IMG/VR virus record: IMGVR_UViG_3300009034_000016
Location: 1 to 64,000 of that record
DNA from: a virus
Direction: 5' to 3' (one strand)
Length of the DNA: 64,000 bases
The notes beneath the pieces are model-generated. The model searched no databases, had not been told where the DNA came from, and worked only from the letters and a program-made list of their open reading frames with translations. Position numbers and translations under genes: made by a program. Below are positions 26,785 to 35,651 of the stretch, one piece after another (within the stretch, counting starts at the first letter, position 1; the number at the start of each line of letters is the position of its first letter).

Positions 26785-28944
26785 TTGAGTGACGAGCTAA
26801 TTCAGGTTCCCGACTTTAAATTCAGCACATTTTACTACGCCGATATTCTCCGGGCGTTGATTAACTATCGCAGATCTAATGTGCCGGAGATCACCGACGA
26901 GAACCCATTAGAGCCCTATATCCAGTTAGAGCGGGCCTTCGCCCTGGTAGCCCACCAGAATAATGTGCTCCTTGACTTTATTGCTAAGGAAACGCTTCTC
27001 CCAACCGCCCAGCTACGACAGAGCGTTGCATCACACCTGAAGATGATTGATTATGAACTGAGCGAGGCTTCTCCCGCGGTTACCGAGATCGTAATGAAGC
27101 TGACTAAATTATTTACCTCTTCATTTCAGATCCTCCCGATTTTATCACGAGTTGCAACGGAATATTCCGAGGAGCAGCCGGCGATCGCGTTCGAGGATTT
27201 ACTTGGGCTTAACATCGAGAGGACCGATCAAGTTAGTAAGGTGTTCGCTCTGGAAGACACTACTTACACGGACTACACTACGGAAGCTAATACCGATGCA
27301 TCCTATTTCTCTCCCTGGGCGACCCCGGCAGCCGGAGACAAGTTGTATGTCGGCCACGAGGGGATCATGTGGGATAAACTTAACGTAATATTTCAAACCG
27401 GGGGCAGTGGGCTCACGGGGATATGGGAGTACTACGACGGTGAGTGGTCCGATGTTAATCCCTCAAGGGTCAAAATAGATGGGGATAAGCTGGTGGTTGA
27501 TCTCACTTCCTTATTGGGTGCCAATGATCGGTCTGGAGCGGTTGTCAGGTTAATTCTCATATCCACCTCAGCCTACGAGGAAATGACATCACAGTGGGGG
27601 GATCCCGGGATCGCCGAGTGGGGAGCCGGGGACATCAATTACGCCGAAACTACCGGGTTCCTCGGGCAAACCAGCCCTTCCGAAGAGGCTAACCAATATG
27701 TCGTTGGATCGCAGTGGCATAGCCTCGAAGAAACAGACGGAACCGCCAATCTAAGTCAAGACGGAGATGTGGATTATGACCTGCCCCAGACACTAACGAA
27801 ACGGTGGGCAAGGGGCGAGATCAATGCTTACGAAGCATACTGGATGAGATACCGTATTATCAGCGTGAGTTCTCCTGCCGGACCGAGTATCGACCGGCTT
27901 AAGGTCGATACCGGCAATCAGCATATCATGCACTCATTTACCCAGGGGCTCACGGTAGAGGACGATCCCCTCGGGACCTCTAACGGCCAGGCTAATCAGT
28001 CGTTTACATTTACCCAGGGGCCGTTGATAGGCGGTTCCCAGAAAGTCTATGTTGACGATGGGTTGTGGACGGAAGTCCGAAACTTTCTTAATTCCGGCCC
28101 CGGGGATGGGCATTATATCCTGTCGGTTGATGATGATGGAATAGCTACGGCAACATTCAGCGACGGGGTAAGCGGGAGAATCCCGCCATCGGGGAATACT
28201 ATCCGCTCGGAATATCGAATCAATGCGGAGGAGGATGGTAATGTGGGGGCTGGGACGATTGGGGTGAATAAATCCGGGATATCCTTCGTAACGGATATTG
28301 TCAATCCCAGGCAGGCAATCGGATGGACGGCAAAGGAGGGCTCCACGCCTGCTCTGCTTGAAATAGCTAAGCTTGAAGGCCCGGCTAGTGTGAGGACTCT
28401 TGAGAGGGCGGTCGGACCCTCGGATGTCAGGGATTTGGCAGTTGCCTACACGACGGAGGAGGGATCGAAGCTGGTGAGTAGAGCCCGGGCGGTGGAAGAA
28501 GCCTACGGGGCCAAGACGGTGTTATGTGTAGTAGTGGGCACGGGGGGGGCAACGCTCAGCGAAGCTCAGCAAACCGAGCTTGAGGAGTATTTCAACGGCA
28601 ACCTCCTGACGGGCAAGGACGGAGTACTGGTTCTAAATCAACGAGTCTATGTTGATAACTATACTCCCAAGATAATAGATGTTACGGCGACGGTCTATGG
28701 GGGTAAGAAGGACTTGATTGAGACGGCTTTGAAGGTGCTGCTCGACCCGGAGGCAAGAACGGCGGACGGCCTGCGTTGGGAATGGGATTTTGGGGAGACT
28801 GTCCCGACATCAAGGATCATAGCCCAGATATTTATCGTGGCTGGTGTGAGACAGGTAGAACTCACAGCCCCGGCCGCTAATGTTGTCCTGACCGTGAACG
28901 AACTACCGAAAGTTGGGACGCTCAGTATAACAGTGAATCCGTGA
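26785..28944 (+). CDS. Baseplate wedge protein J-like
   Basis: About 719 aa from TTG 26785 behind GGGAGGGGCGAGAAA. The C-terminal region carries the gpJ/gp47 hallmarks: ERAVGPSDVRDLAVAYTTEEG, then VDNYTPKIIDVTATVYGG, and the final VRQVELTAPAANVVL with ELPKVGTL. The N-terminal 130 residues are helical, and a beta-rich insertion fills residues 150-480. It builds the baseplate wedge with gp25 and gpI. GTG 26764 is an unlikely start inside the palindromic element. Confidence 0.85.
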   Translation: MSDELIQVPDFKFSTFYYADILRALINYRRSNVPEITDENPLEPYIQLERAFALVAHQNNVLLDFIAKETLLPTAQLRQSVASHLKMIDYELSEASPAVTEIVMKLTKLFTSSFQILPILSRVATEYSEEQPAIAFEDLLGLNIERTDQVSKVFALEDTTYTDYTTEANTDASYFSPWATPAAGDKLYVGHEGIMWDKLNVIFQTGGSGLTGIWEYYDGEWSDVNPSRVKIDGDKLVVDLTSLLGANDRSGAVVRLILISTSAYEEMTSQWGDPGIAEWGAGDINYAETTGFLGQTSPSEEANQYVVGSQWHSLEETDGTANLSQDGDVDYDLPQTLTKRWARGEINAYEAYWMRYRIISVSSPAGPSIDRLKVDTGNQHIMHSFTQGLTVEDDPLGTSNGQANQSFTFTQGPLIGGSQKVYVDDGLWTEVRNFLNSGPGDGHYILSVDDDGIATATFSDGVSGRIPPSGNTIRSEYRINAEEDGNVGAGTIGVNKSGISFVTDIVNPRQAIGWTAKEGSTPALLEIAKLEGPASVRTLERAVGPSDVRDLAVAYTTEEGSKLVSRARAVEEAYGAKTVLCVVVGTGGATLSEAQQTELEEYFNGNLLTGKDGVLVLNQRVYVDNYTPKIIDVTATVYGGKKDLIETALKVLLDPEARTADGLRWEWDFGETVPTSRIIAQIFIVAGVRQVELTAPAANVVLTVNELPKVGTLSITVNP

Positions 28945-28980
28945 AAAAAACTCTGTGCCTAAAGAATTATAGAGGAATTT

Positions 28981-30162
28981 ATGCCTTACCCGTTTAACAT
29001 CTACGATTTTATAATCGAGCCCATCCGGCTTCAGGATCAAAAAACCAAATTTTTGGAACGGTATCTGAAGGGGCCGCAGAACGTTGCGAACACGACATGG
29101 GATAAGATTCAGAGTGTCAAGCAGTTATTCGATTGGGAACTCACCCCGGATGAGGCTCTTAGATATCTACTCTGGCATGTCGGATTTACACGGGATCTTG
29201 ATTACATCGTCCAGGAGCTTGATTACGATGACCTGCGACGACTTCTCGGCCTTGCCATTCCGATGTGGAAAAGTAAGGGAGTCCCTAGCGGGCTTGAGGG
29301 CACCGTTAGATCTCTTGTTGGTAGAGACCCACAGATATTCGACTGGTTTCATTTAAGATACGAGGAGGGCAAAACATATTTCGGGGAAGAGTGGCTGGGA
29401 GACGATCCGTTTTTCGTAGAGGAGGTTGGGGCGGCCGCAAGAGATGAGCACTACTCCATTGCTTTTGTTGAAGATACTTATGAGAGCATAAACCAGACTT
29501 TACTCGCCGATATTTTTCGTTTATGTAGACCCCTCGGTGAGCGGTTTGATATATTTCTGTGTAATATATTTGACCAGTTTACAGTTGGGTTTGATAGATG
29601 GAGTGTTTGCGAAGGAAGCGATAATCTTTCTTTAGAAAATGGGGTTTTAGTTTACGGATTTGGGTTGGGTGGCCATGTTAAATTTAATATAAATGAGGCA
29701 GTTAATTGGAAATCCTATATAACAAAATGGAGAGTAAAGATAGAGCATCAATCGACTTCCAATCAAACATTTGGAATTAGCGTATATATGTATCCTGGTT
29801 CTGGAACTTACGATGATCAAATACTTTGTATTTACAGAAATGATACAAAAACAGCGTCAATTTGGAAACGTATTAACGATTCTTGGACGGTGGAGGCGAC
29901 GACATCTTATTATATTCCTCCAGAAGCTTGGTTTACTTGGACAATTGTCATAGATCATCAATACGAGGGTGAGACTGAGGAGCGCATTGTTATCAAATGG
30001 TATTTGGACGGAGATTTAGTTATAGAGAAGGACTGGCCGAAGGCGGACGTTCCTAATCAGGGAACGGTGGGTTTCAGAAGAACCGTTAATACTAAATGTT
30101 ATATTGATTGGGTTAGGTTACAGAAATTGCCGATAGTTCCCATTAATGTTGGGCCGGCATAG
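28981..30162 (+). CDS. gpI-like tail protein fused to a lectin-like domain
   Basis: 393 aa. Residues 1-190 are gpI/wedge-like: LRYLLWHVGFTRD and IPMWKSKGVPSGLEGTVRSL are the typical segments that link wedge to fibre. Residues about 200-385 form a separate beta-sandwich resembling LamG/concanavalin lectins (RWSVCEGSDNLSLENG, YLDGDLVIEKDW, NTKCYIDWVRL). The DNA of this second half is visibly more A+T-rich than the first, suggesting an acquired receptor-binding domain. The fusion places an adhesin directly on the baseplate. Confidence 0.78.
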   Translation: MPYPFNIYDFIIEPIRLQDQKTKFLERYLKGPQNVANTTWDKIQSVKQLFDWELTPDEALRYLLWHVGFTRDLDYIVQELDYDDLRRLLGLAIPMWKSKGVPSGLEGTVRSLVGRDPQIFDWFHLRYEEGKTYFGEEWLGDDPFFVEEVGAAARDEHYSIAFVEDTYESINQTLLADIFRLCRPLGERFDIFLCNIFDQFTVGFDRWSVCEGSDNLSLENGVLVYGFGLGGHVKFNINEAVNWKSYITKWRVKIEHQSTSNQTFGISVYMYPGSGTYDDQILCIYRNDTKTASIWKRINDSWTVEATTSYYIPPEAWFTWTIVIDHQYEGETEERIVIKWYLDGDLVIEKDWPKADVPNQGTVGFRRTVNTKCYIDWVRLQKLPIVPINVGPA

Positions 30163-30174
30163 AGGAGGTAATTC

Positions 30175-32082
30175 ATGGCAACCGGAGATAAATACACAAA
30201 TGTCTATTCCAAGAAGTTCCTATCCTGGCAAGAGTTCAGCACCTACATCATTACTTACCTTAAGAACTTAATCAAGGACGGGATTGCCAGTTTCGTTACC
30301 GGAGGGCTATCAAGTGGCTTCTTCTCAGCCGTTACGCTATCTTCCGATATTGCGGACGAGATCGATGTCGGGGCATTTAAGGGAGCGGATAAAGAGTCCA
30401 ATATTATAGAGCAAGCCATCCCTCGCTCCGGTTATGAAAAAGATGTGCCTTTTGAGAATACCACGGCCATCGACTATCATGTCGGGGTGCACCAGTTTGA
30501 GGTGCCAGACGATGCCGAGATCGCGGCCCGGAGTGGGCAGGCGGAATATCGCTATTTCCGGGAGGACATCGGGGAGATGGCTCACCCGGATTCCGTTACC
30601 GATAATGGGGATGGGACGATGACCCTGGTTGTCAACTCCGTAACCGAGGCCCGGGATAACACGGACCGATATGTCTATGTCTGGTTAGTTGATCCCCTAT
30701 CTGCGGTGGATTGGATCGAGGAGAAGCAGATAGTATGGAGTAGCGGGACTTCCGAGAATAAGATTACCACAACGGCGAAGCTCGGCCAGGATACGATCTC
30801 TACCAATGTTAATGACTACTGGGTAGCTTTGCGGGGAGTCTCGATTAAGCGGGATACCGACTTAAGGACAGATAAATCTTATATCTATGTCGGTAAGGCG
30901 ACGGGTAATAGCGGGGGCATTCCGACCTTCAGCACGACCGACCAGAAGCTGTTGGAAAGTATTTATAACTTTGAGCAGGAGGTGATTGATGCGCGGACCT
31001 CCGATGTATATGGGGCAAAAGCGTCTCTTGATCTAAGGATAGAAGAAGTGGATGGGGAGGTCAATACTGCCCGGGATGGCAAGACCACACTTCAAGACAG
31101 GCTTGAAGGAGAAGCCGAGTTCAATGTGATTATTGATACCGCCGACAAGGGCGATTACCTAACCTTGGCTGCCTATATTGCCGATTCTCCGGCTGCCGGG
31201 GATCGGGTTCTAATTAATGTCGATGAGGAGATCACTGGGGCCACGATGGTTATCCCGGCCAACATCATGCTTCAGCAGCAAAAGAATAAGAAATTTTGGT
31301 GTGATGAAGATTTAGCGATTGTCCTTCAGTTTAGCGATGGAATTGTGACCGTAGGAGAGATTTTACTTGATTTGTCACATACTGGCACCGTAACGACAGC
31401 GATATCTTTTAATGGGGGCAATAATAGCCATTTCAATCTTAGAGTTGGCAATCTTAGCACAGGAACAGTTACTAATGCCTTCAAGATAGAATCTGGCAAG
31501 AGAAGTAATGTAGCGAAAGGAGAAGCGATTGAGGTTGGTGCAGGACTATTCACTAACATTTTAGTTGATAGCTCTGGTACAACAGATAACGATATTGTTA
31601 TTAGGAAAGATGGCGGAGTTATAAATGGGGGCGATGGGACTGCTGATTATCGAATGGATCAAGAACATGAGGAAAGCGGACTACACTCAGATGGTGGATC
31701 TTATGGTTGGCATGGAGATCAAGACACAATAAAGATACTTTCAGGGGATTTTTCTTCAAACGATGCTAGTAATCCAGCAGTGCTCTATGCCGGCTTTGTT
31801 TCAAGTTTGAACGCTACTGTAGATTTTTATGCTAATATTCCTATACCGATGGGATATAAAGCTACTGCTGTTAGGATATATTCAAGTGTCTCAAGGGACA
31901 TTGATGTTCTTGAATGTGATATAGATACATCCACATCCATAAGTAAAGGAACTGGTAATACAACGGCGGAGATCGACATAACCGATGTAACTGCTGATGG
32001 GACTAATTATTTAAATATCCAGGTTAAAGATATTAATAGTGCAGAGATAAGAGGAGGTTATGTAACTATTGCGAAGGCTTAA
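30175..32082 (+). CDS. Tail fibre protein
   Basis: 635 aa after GAGGAGGTAATTC. The N-terminal part probably attaches to the baseplate (KKFLSWQEFSTYIITYLK, then SGYEKDVPFENT). The middle contains a helical stalk (ARTSDVYGAKASLDLRIEEVD), then a pectate-lyase/beta-helix-like start (FNVIIDTADKGDYLTLAAYI). The C-terminal half is Thr/Ser/Asn-rich beta and clearly more A+T-rich. It overlaps the end of the convergent minus-strand gene by 17 bases. A receptor-binding role is inferred from architecture and position. Confidence 0.75.
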   Translation: MATGDKYTNVYSKKFLSWQEFSTYIITYLKNLIKDGIASFVTGGLSSGFFSAVTLSSDIADEIDVGAFKGADKESNIIEQAIPRSGYEKDVPFENTTAIDYHVGVHQFEVPDDAEIAARSGQAEYRYFREDIGEMAHPDSVTDNGDGTMTLVVNSVTEARDNTDRYVYVWLVDPLSAVDWIEEKQIVWSSGTSENKITTTAKLGQDTISTNVNDYWVALRGVSIKRDTDLRTDKSYIYVGKATGNSGGIPTFSTTDQKLLESIYNFEQEVIDARTSDVYGAKASLDLRIEEVDGEVNTARDGKTTLQDRLEGEAEFNVIIDTADKGDYLTLAAYIADSPAAGDRVLINVDEEITGATMVIPANIMLQQQKNKKFWCDEDLAIVLQFSDGIVTVGEILLDLSHTGTVTTAISFNGGNNSHFNLRVGNLSTGTVTNAFKIESGKRSNVAKGEAIEVGAGLFTNILVDSSGTTDNDIVIRKDGGVINGGDGTADYRMDQEHEESGLHSDGGSYGWHGDQDTIKILSGDFSSNDASNPAVLYAGFVSSLNATVDFYANIPIPMGYKATAVRIYSSVSRDIDVLECDIDTSTSISKGTGNTTAEIDITDVTADGTNYLNIQVKDINSAEIRGGYVTIAKA

Positions 32083-32482
32083 AGGTTAATAAAAAGCAAT
32101 CGTTTTTGCTCATATCATCATAAAATTCTCTTTGCTTTTGATATGGGTAATTTTCGTCATCATCGCAATAGGATTCTATATGAGCAGTTTCGTGAATAAT
32201 AACAGAACATTCGTAGGTTAATGAGGAATATTTTATATAAATATTGTCACAGTCACATTTTGCAAGACCATTTTTTGGTTTACCTTCATGTATTAATTCA
32301 TCAATATGGTATGCACAATGGACATAATTTCTAATGTATTCTGGCCACTCCGGTCCTGCGCACTCAATGATTCTCCAGTGTTTTGCAGAGATACTGAGAT
32401 TCTTAGATTTATCAGGACAAGGAGGGCAATCGGGGCCGCAACTGAAAAGGAAAATAAGACAGAATAAAAGAAGCTTCTTCAT
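32066..32482 (-). CDS. Moron lipoprotein with HETAH motif
   Basis: 138 aa, the only convincing minus-strand gene here. Signal peptide MKKLLLFCLIFLFSC has a lipobox (LFS-C15), so the mature protein should be lipid-anchored. Several Cys-rich pairs follow (CPPC, CDCDN). VIIHETAHIE places a zinc-metallopeptidase-like HExxH at 97-101, in a domain rich in Cys and Tyr. A promoter with perfect -35 and extended -10 lies just upstream, with almost no leader, so the mRNA may be near-leaderless. Phage lipoproteins of this kind often block superinfection (for example T5 Llp), but that role is inference. The HExxH could also be structural or inactive. Confidence 0.8.
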   Translation of the reverse strand: MKKLLLFCLIFLFSCGPDCPPCPDKSKNLSISAKHWRIIECAGPEWPEYIRNYVHCAYHIDELIHEGKPKNGLAKCDCDNIYIKYSSLTYECSVIIHETAHIESYCDDDENYPYQKQREFYDDMSKNDCFLLTFKPSQ

Positions 32483-32494
32483 TTTTTTAATTCT

Positions 32495-32519
32495 ATTATA
32501 GCAAAATAGAGTTTGTCAA
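32495..32519 (-). promoter_or_regulatory. Minus-strand promoter for the lipoprotein gene
   Basis: On the minus strand, TTGACA (32514-32519) is followed 13 bases later by TATAAT (32495-32500), preceded by TGC, making an extended -10 (TGCTATAAT). An alternative -10, TAGAAT, gives an 18-base spacer. The start codon is only about 12 bases from TATAAT, so little or no 5' leader and no SD are present. Confidence 0.65.
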
Positions 32520-32553
32520 GCTAATTATTCCTTTTTAAGCAGAATCATTACTA

Positions 32554-32667
32554 ATGGCAGAAACTAAAAATAAAAATATGCCTTCGATAGAGCAAACCAT
32601 ATTAGCACTTCCCAAGGAGGTAATAGTGCCCTTTCAGGTCTATATTTTTCTTCTCCATCCGCAATAA
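32554..32667 (+). CDS. Possible 37-aa ORF in lysis spacer
   Basis: ATG 32554 to TAA 32665-32667, encoding a 37-residue peptide that begins MAETKNKNMPSIEQTILALP. No good SD precedes it. The rest of 32483-32739 contains only the minus-strand promoter and a possible plus-strand promoter around 32669 (TTGACT, 15 bases, TATTTT). Coding status is doubtful. Confidence 0.25.
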   Translation: MAETKNKNMPSIEQTILALPKEVIVPFQVYIFLLHPQ

Positions 32668-32739
32668 CTTGACTAATCTATCCTTTCTGTATTTTCGATT
32701 TAACCTAACTTTTTAGAAACTAAATAGTTGGGGGTGGAT

Positions 32740-33402
32740 ATGAAAGATAAACTTCTCATAATCCCTGGGCATCTTGGTAAGGATACCGGGGCTATCGGTA
32801 AACCCTCTGAAGACATCGTTGGTGACTTCGGCCCCCCGACCTCCGAGAAGGAATGCTGGATCAATCTACAGCAGGCGATTGGATTTTGTATTGCCTGGGC
32901 GGCAAGTGACCTGTGCACACGCGTGCAGGTAACCCTTGTAGTTCCAAACGGTGAGGTAAAGCCCGGGCTGATTGATGTAATTGATATGAAAGGTCCCAAG
33001 AAATTCACTTTAGAGAAACGCGTCTTGCTGGCAAATTCTCTCTCGGCGGACATGGTAGAATTACATCAGAATGCTTTTTCCAGTTCGGTTGTCCAGGGGA
33101 GCGAGATCTGTGTTTATAGGAAGTTCAGGCGAGGGAAACTGTCAGAGAATACCATAGTAGCCCGGGCAATGCTGGAGGAGTTGGAAAAGCTTGGGCTCCA
33201 GAGCCGGGGGGTCAAGGAGCGCCCAGATTTGTATTCGCTCAGAAAGACAAAACATCTATCTTTCGTAGTAGAGTCGGGGTTCATTTCAAATCCCAGAGAG
33301 CTACGGCTTCTTGATGTGGACTGTGATGGATTTAACGAGAGTGTGGGTTTGGCGCTCTGGCAGGGGTATTCCAAAGCATACAAAAAGCTGAAAGGACTAT
33401 AA
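32740..33402 (+). CDS. N-acetylmuramoyl-L-alanine amidase (endolysin)
   Basis: 220 aa from ATG 32740 behind GGGGGTGG; TTG 32728 is the longer alternative. It is an Amidase_3-type zinc enzyme that cleaves the peptidoglycan stem peptide from the glycan. The zinc-site pattern is visible: IIPGHLGKDTGAIG at the N-terminus (His), KRVLLANSLSADMVELHQNA with the second His, and HLSFVVESGFISNPRE with the catalytic Glu. There is no signal peptide, so holin-dependent release is expected; a holin-like gene follows two bases later. A GTGCACACGCGTGCA element lies inside the coding sequence at 32913. Confidence 0.85.
   Translation: MKDKLLIIPGHLGKDTGAIGKPSEDIVGDFGPPTSEKECWINLQQAIGFCIAWAASDLCTRVQVTLVVPNGEVKPGLIDVIDMKGPKKFTLEKRVLLANSLSADMVELHQNAFSSSVVQGSEICVYRKFRRGKLSENTIVARAMLEELEKLGLQSRGVKERPDLYSLRKTKHLSFVVESGFISNPRELRLLDVDCDGFNESVGLALWQGYSKAYKKLKGL
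32913..32927. repeat. GTGCACACGCGTGCA element inside amidase gene
   Basis: Fifteen bases identical to the elements at 26754 and 62505, here within an open reading frame and not next to an SD. Chance recurrence of 15 identical bases in 64 kb is very unlikely. Confidence 0.65.
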
Positions 33403-33404
33403 CG

Positions 33405-33650
33405 TTGACCGACTTCGTTATCGCTCTATTAATATTTTTCCTGATATGTATCCCGATGAGCATAGTTGGGTTGTTAACCAATGACACAACACTGCAGTTT
33501 GTGATGTTAACCCTCACCGGGGTCGCTTTCCTGGCGGGGTTTATAATGAAGGGGCTGCTTAATCGGCTGGTAGGCCCGGGCGGTAAAGAAAATAAGCAGC
33601 CATTGGAGACGGTTGAGTTGACGAACATCCCGGGTAATAGTTTAAGGTGA
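33405..33650 (+). CDS. Holin-like two-TM protein
   Basis: 81 aa from TTG 33405, two bases after the amidase stop. Two hydrophobic helices (about residues 4-24 and 31-50) are followed by a hydrophilic tail (GPGGKENKQPLET). Size, topology and adjacency to the endolysin fit a class II holin, the protein that permeabilises the inner membrane. Sequence alone does not prove it. Confidence 0.65.
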   Translation: MTDFVIALLIFFLICIPMSIVGLLTNDTTLQFVMLTLTGVAFLAGFIMKGLLNRLVGPGGKENKQPLETVELTNIPGNSLR

Positions 33651-33658
33651 AGAGGTAG

Positions 33659-33967
33659 ATGGCGTTTGCAAATCCAATACCGGAAGCCGTTGCAGTTATT
33701 CCATTACCGGATTATGACTCCGGCTGGTTTACTACTATCATTGATGCTTATGTCAATTTAACACATAATTTAGGTGGTAGTACTGACCGTTATATGGTAG
33801 AATTACATTACCGGGGTGGCCCACTCGGGGAAGGAGAGAGTGACCGATGGGAAAAAAATAAAGGGGTGCATTGGGAAAATCTAACAACAACTACTATAGA
33901 TGTATACCGGGCCAAGGAAGATGATTGCTGCCTCGAAGCAAGGGTGAGGATTTGGGTTACAGATTGA
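33659..33967 (+). CDS. Small beta-rich adhesin-island protein
   Basis: 102 aa behind GAAGAGGTAG. It contains DYDSGWFTTIIDAYVNLTHNLG, resembling repeat units seen in tail-fibre proteins (the WxxxxxxxxxxLxHxLG pattern). The end (LEARVRIWVTD) is a strand. It opens the second adhesin island. Confidence 0.6.
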   Translation: MAFANPIPEAVAVIPLPDYDSGWFTTIIDAYVNLTHNLGGSTDRYMVELHYRGGPLGEGESDRWEKNKGVHWENLTTTTIDVYRAKEDDCCLEARVRIWVTD

Positions 33968-33979
33968 TTGGATTAACTT

Positions 33980-35167
33980 ATGGCTAATTTAGAAAAAATT
34001 CAATTCGCTGCTGCTAAAACCGGACTAAGTATCATAGGCAGAATAGTGCGGGATGCTGATCTTTATTATTATGATTTCGTAACAGGGGGCAATACCTTCG
34101 TTGCCACCGATTCGGCTAATACAAGAATAACTATGCCTGCCCGAAGTGCTCCGCAAAACTATATCTACGAATCCGCTACTTTTGATATTGAACTCTGGAA
34201 CGACGGTTGGTACGAATGGCAAGTATATGATGCTGTCGATAAGCTGCTTGCATTATCACGATATTATATTTCCAATGGGTTTATCATGTTTGATAATTAT
34301 CTTGTTGGTTTAAAGACCGATATAACGGGAGTGAAAGCAAAGACGGATAACCTGCCCCCGAACCCCACGAGCGAAACTAATGCGACCGCCAATAAGGACT
34401 CTATTATCGTCGAGATAGATAATAACGAAACCAAAATAGATTCCGTGCAGGGGGATGTTACCGCCATTAAGGCAAAAACCGATAATCTGCCTGTCGATCC
34501 AACTTCCGAAGCTAATGCAACTGCGAACAGGAACGCAATCGTAGCTGAGGTTAACGAGAACGAGGGAAAGATAGATATCGTTGACGGCAATGTGGATAGT
34601 ATCAAAACAAAAACTGATAACCTGCCCGTTGATCCAGCGAGTGAAGCCAACGCCACAGCTAACAAGGATGTGATCGTAGCTGAGGTAAATGTTAATGAAG
34701 GCAAAATAGATTCAGTTCAGGTAGATGCAACCGCAATAAAGGCAAAGACTGATAATTTACCGACGGATCCGACGTCTGAGACCAATGCTACGGCGAATAA
34801 GAATGAGATAGTTACCGAGGTGGATGTCAATGAGACCCTAATTAACGGGGTCAAAATTAAAACGGATAACCTCCCAATCGACCCTACCTCCGAGACAAAT
34901 GCTACTACCAATAAAGATGAAATCATTGCAGAGATAGACGGCAATGAGGGGAAGCTTGATGACATTAAATCAGATACCACAGCTATTAAGGCGAAGACAG
35001 ATAACTTACCTCCTGACCCTGCTAGTCAATCCCAGGTGGAAACCGCTATCGACCTCGTGCCCGAAGCGGTATGGGAAGTTGATATAAACGATACCGAGCA
35101 ACCAACTATAATCCAAAAAGCTAAACACTGGCAGGGACTGGTAGGCTCGATAATGAGGAAACAATGA
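33980..35167 (+). CDS. Repeat-stalk fibre protein
   Basis: 395 aa. The N-terminal 110 residues form a beta-rich head or attachment domain (YYYDFVTGGNTFVATDS). Then come six units beginning (I/V)KxKTDNLPxDP, five of them with SEANATANKD and (I/V)xAEVN. Full units are 45 residues, and one is exactly seven shorter. Such repeats build trimeric coiled-coil/beta stalks. The C-terminus (EAVWEVDINDTEQPTIIQ) carries the VWE(V/T) motif seen in phage fibres. It overlaps the next gene by ATGA. Confidence 0.72.
   Translation: MANLEKIQFAAAKTGLSIIGRIVRDADLYYYDFVTGGNTFVATDSANTRITMPARSAPQNYIYESATFDIELWNDGWYEWQVYDAVDKLLALSRYYISNGFIMFDNYLVGLKTDITGVKAKTDNLPPNPTSETNATANKDSIIVEIDNNETKIDSVQGDVTAIKAKTDNLPVDPTSEANATANRNAIVAEVNENEGKIDIVDGNVDSIKTKTDNLPVDPASEANATANKDVIVAEVNVNEGKIDSVQVDATAIKAKTDNLPTDPTSETNATANKNEIVTEVDVNETLINGVKIKTDNLPIDPTSETNATTNKDEIIAEIDGNEGKLDDIKSDTTAIKAKTDNLPPDPASQSQVETAIDLVPEAVWEVDINDTEQPTIIQKAKHWQGLVGSIMRKQ
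34331..35030 (+). repeat. Tandem 135-bp coding repeats (six units)
   Basis: Units start at 34331, 34466, 34601, 34736, 34850 and 34985. Spacing is 135 bp except for the fourth unit, which is 114 bp, a loss of exactly seven codons (one heptad). The last unit is truncated. Amino-acid conservation is higher than nucleotide conservation, so the repeats are old and under selection. Confidence 0.85.
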
Positions 35168-35643
35168 TTAATGTTCCTAAATTGAAGTCGAAAATGCAAG
35201 AAGTCGTTTGCCCGCAGATGCCGGAATTATGCAGCCTCATATCGTCTCAGGCCTGGTGTCTCGGGAATGCCGAGAAGTTACAATGTCTTGCTGATAACCT
35301 TAACCCTCTCCTGGCGCAGTTTGCCCCAAATGAACTCCTGGACATCGCGGATAAAATAGTAGATATGAAGCATGGGGATTTAGCACAAATCCTGATATAT
35401 CTCATTTCGTGCGTGCCGTCTTTATGTGAATTAATGGAGGGCACTCAGCTCAGCGGAGCTTTATTAGCAAAGCGGAATTTGCTCAAATCCAAAATAGTGC
35501 ATCAAATAGTATTTAAGGAATCTATTGTCAAGTATGGGTGTCAATCGCTGCTGCTTGAACTCAAAGCATATTTAGAATCTCTGGGTGAACTAAGTCCCGA
35601 AGATCAAAAGATACTTGACCAAATAAACGAACTATTATCTTAG
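35164..35643 (+). CDS. Helical cysteine-containing hypothetical
   Basis: 159 aa, ATGA-coupled to the stalk gene. Mainly helical, with six or more cysteines (VVCPQMPELC, WCLGNAEKLQCLA, ISCVPSLCELM, YGCQSLL) and a C-terminal helix SPEDQKILDQINELL. No signal peptide. Possibly a chaperone or connector of the fibres. I do not recognise it. Confidence 0.6.
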   Translation: MINVPKLKSKMQEVVCPQMPELCSLISSQAWCLGNAEKLQCLADNLNPLLAQFAPNELLDIADKIVDMKHGDLAQILIYLISCVPSLCELMEGTQLSGALLAKRNLLKSKIVHQIVFKESIVKYGCQSLLLELKAYLESLGELSPEDQKILDQINELLS

Positions 35644-35651
35644 GGGTTAGT

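Noticed and set aside
34331-35030. CRISPR array or diversity-generating retroelement template
   Set aside because: The repeats are coding, tandem without spacers, and no reverse transcriptase or cas gene is present in the window.
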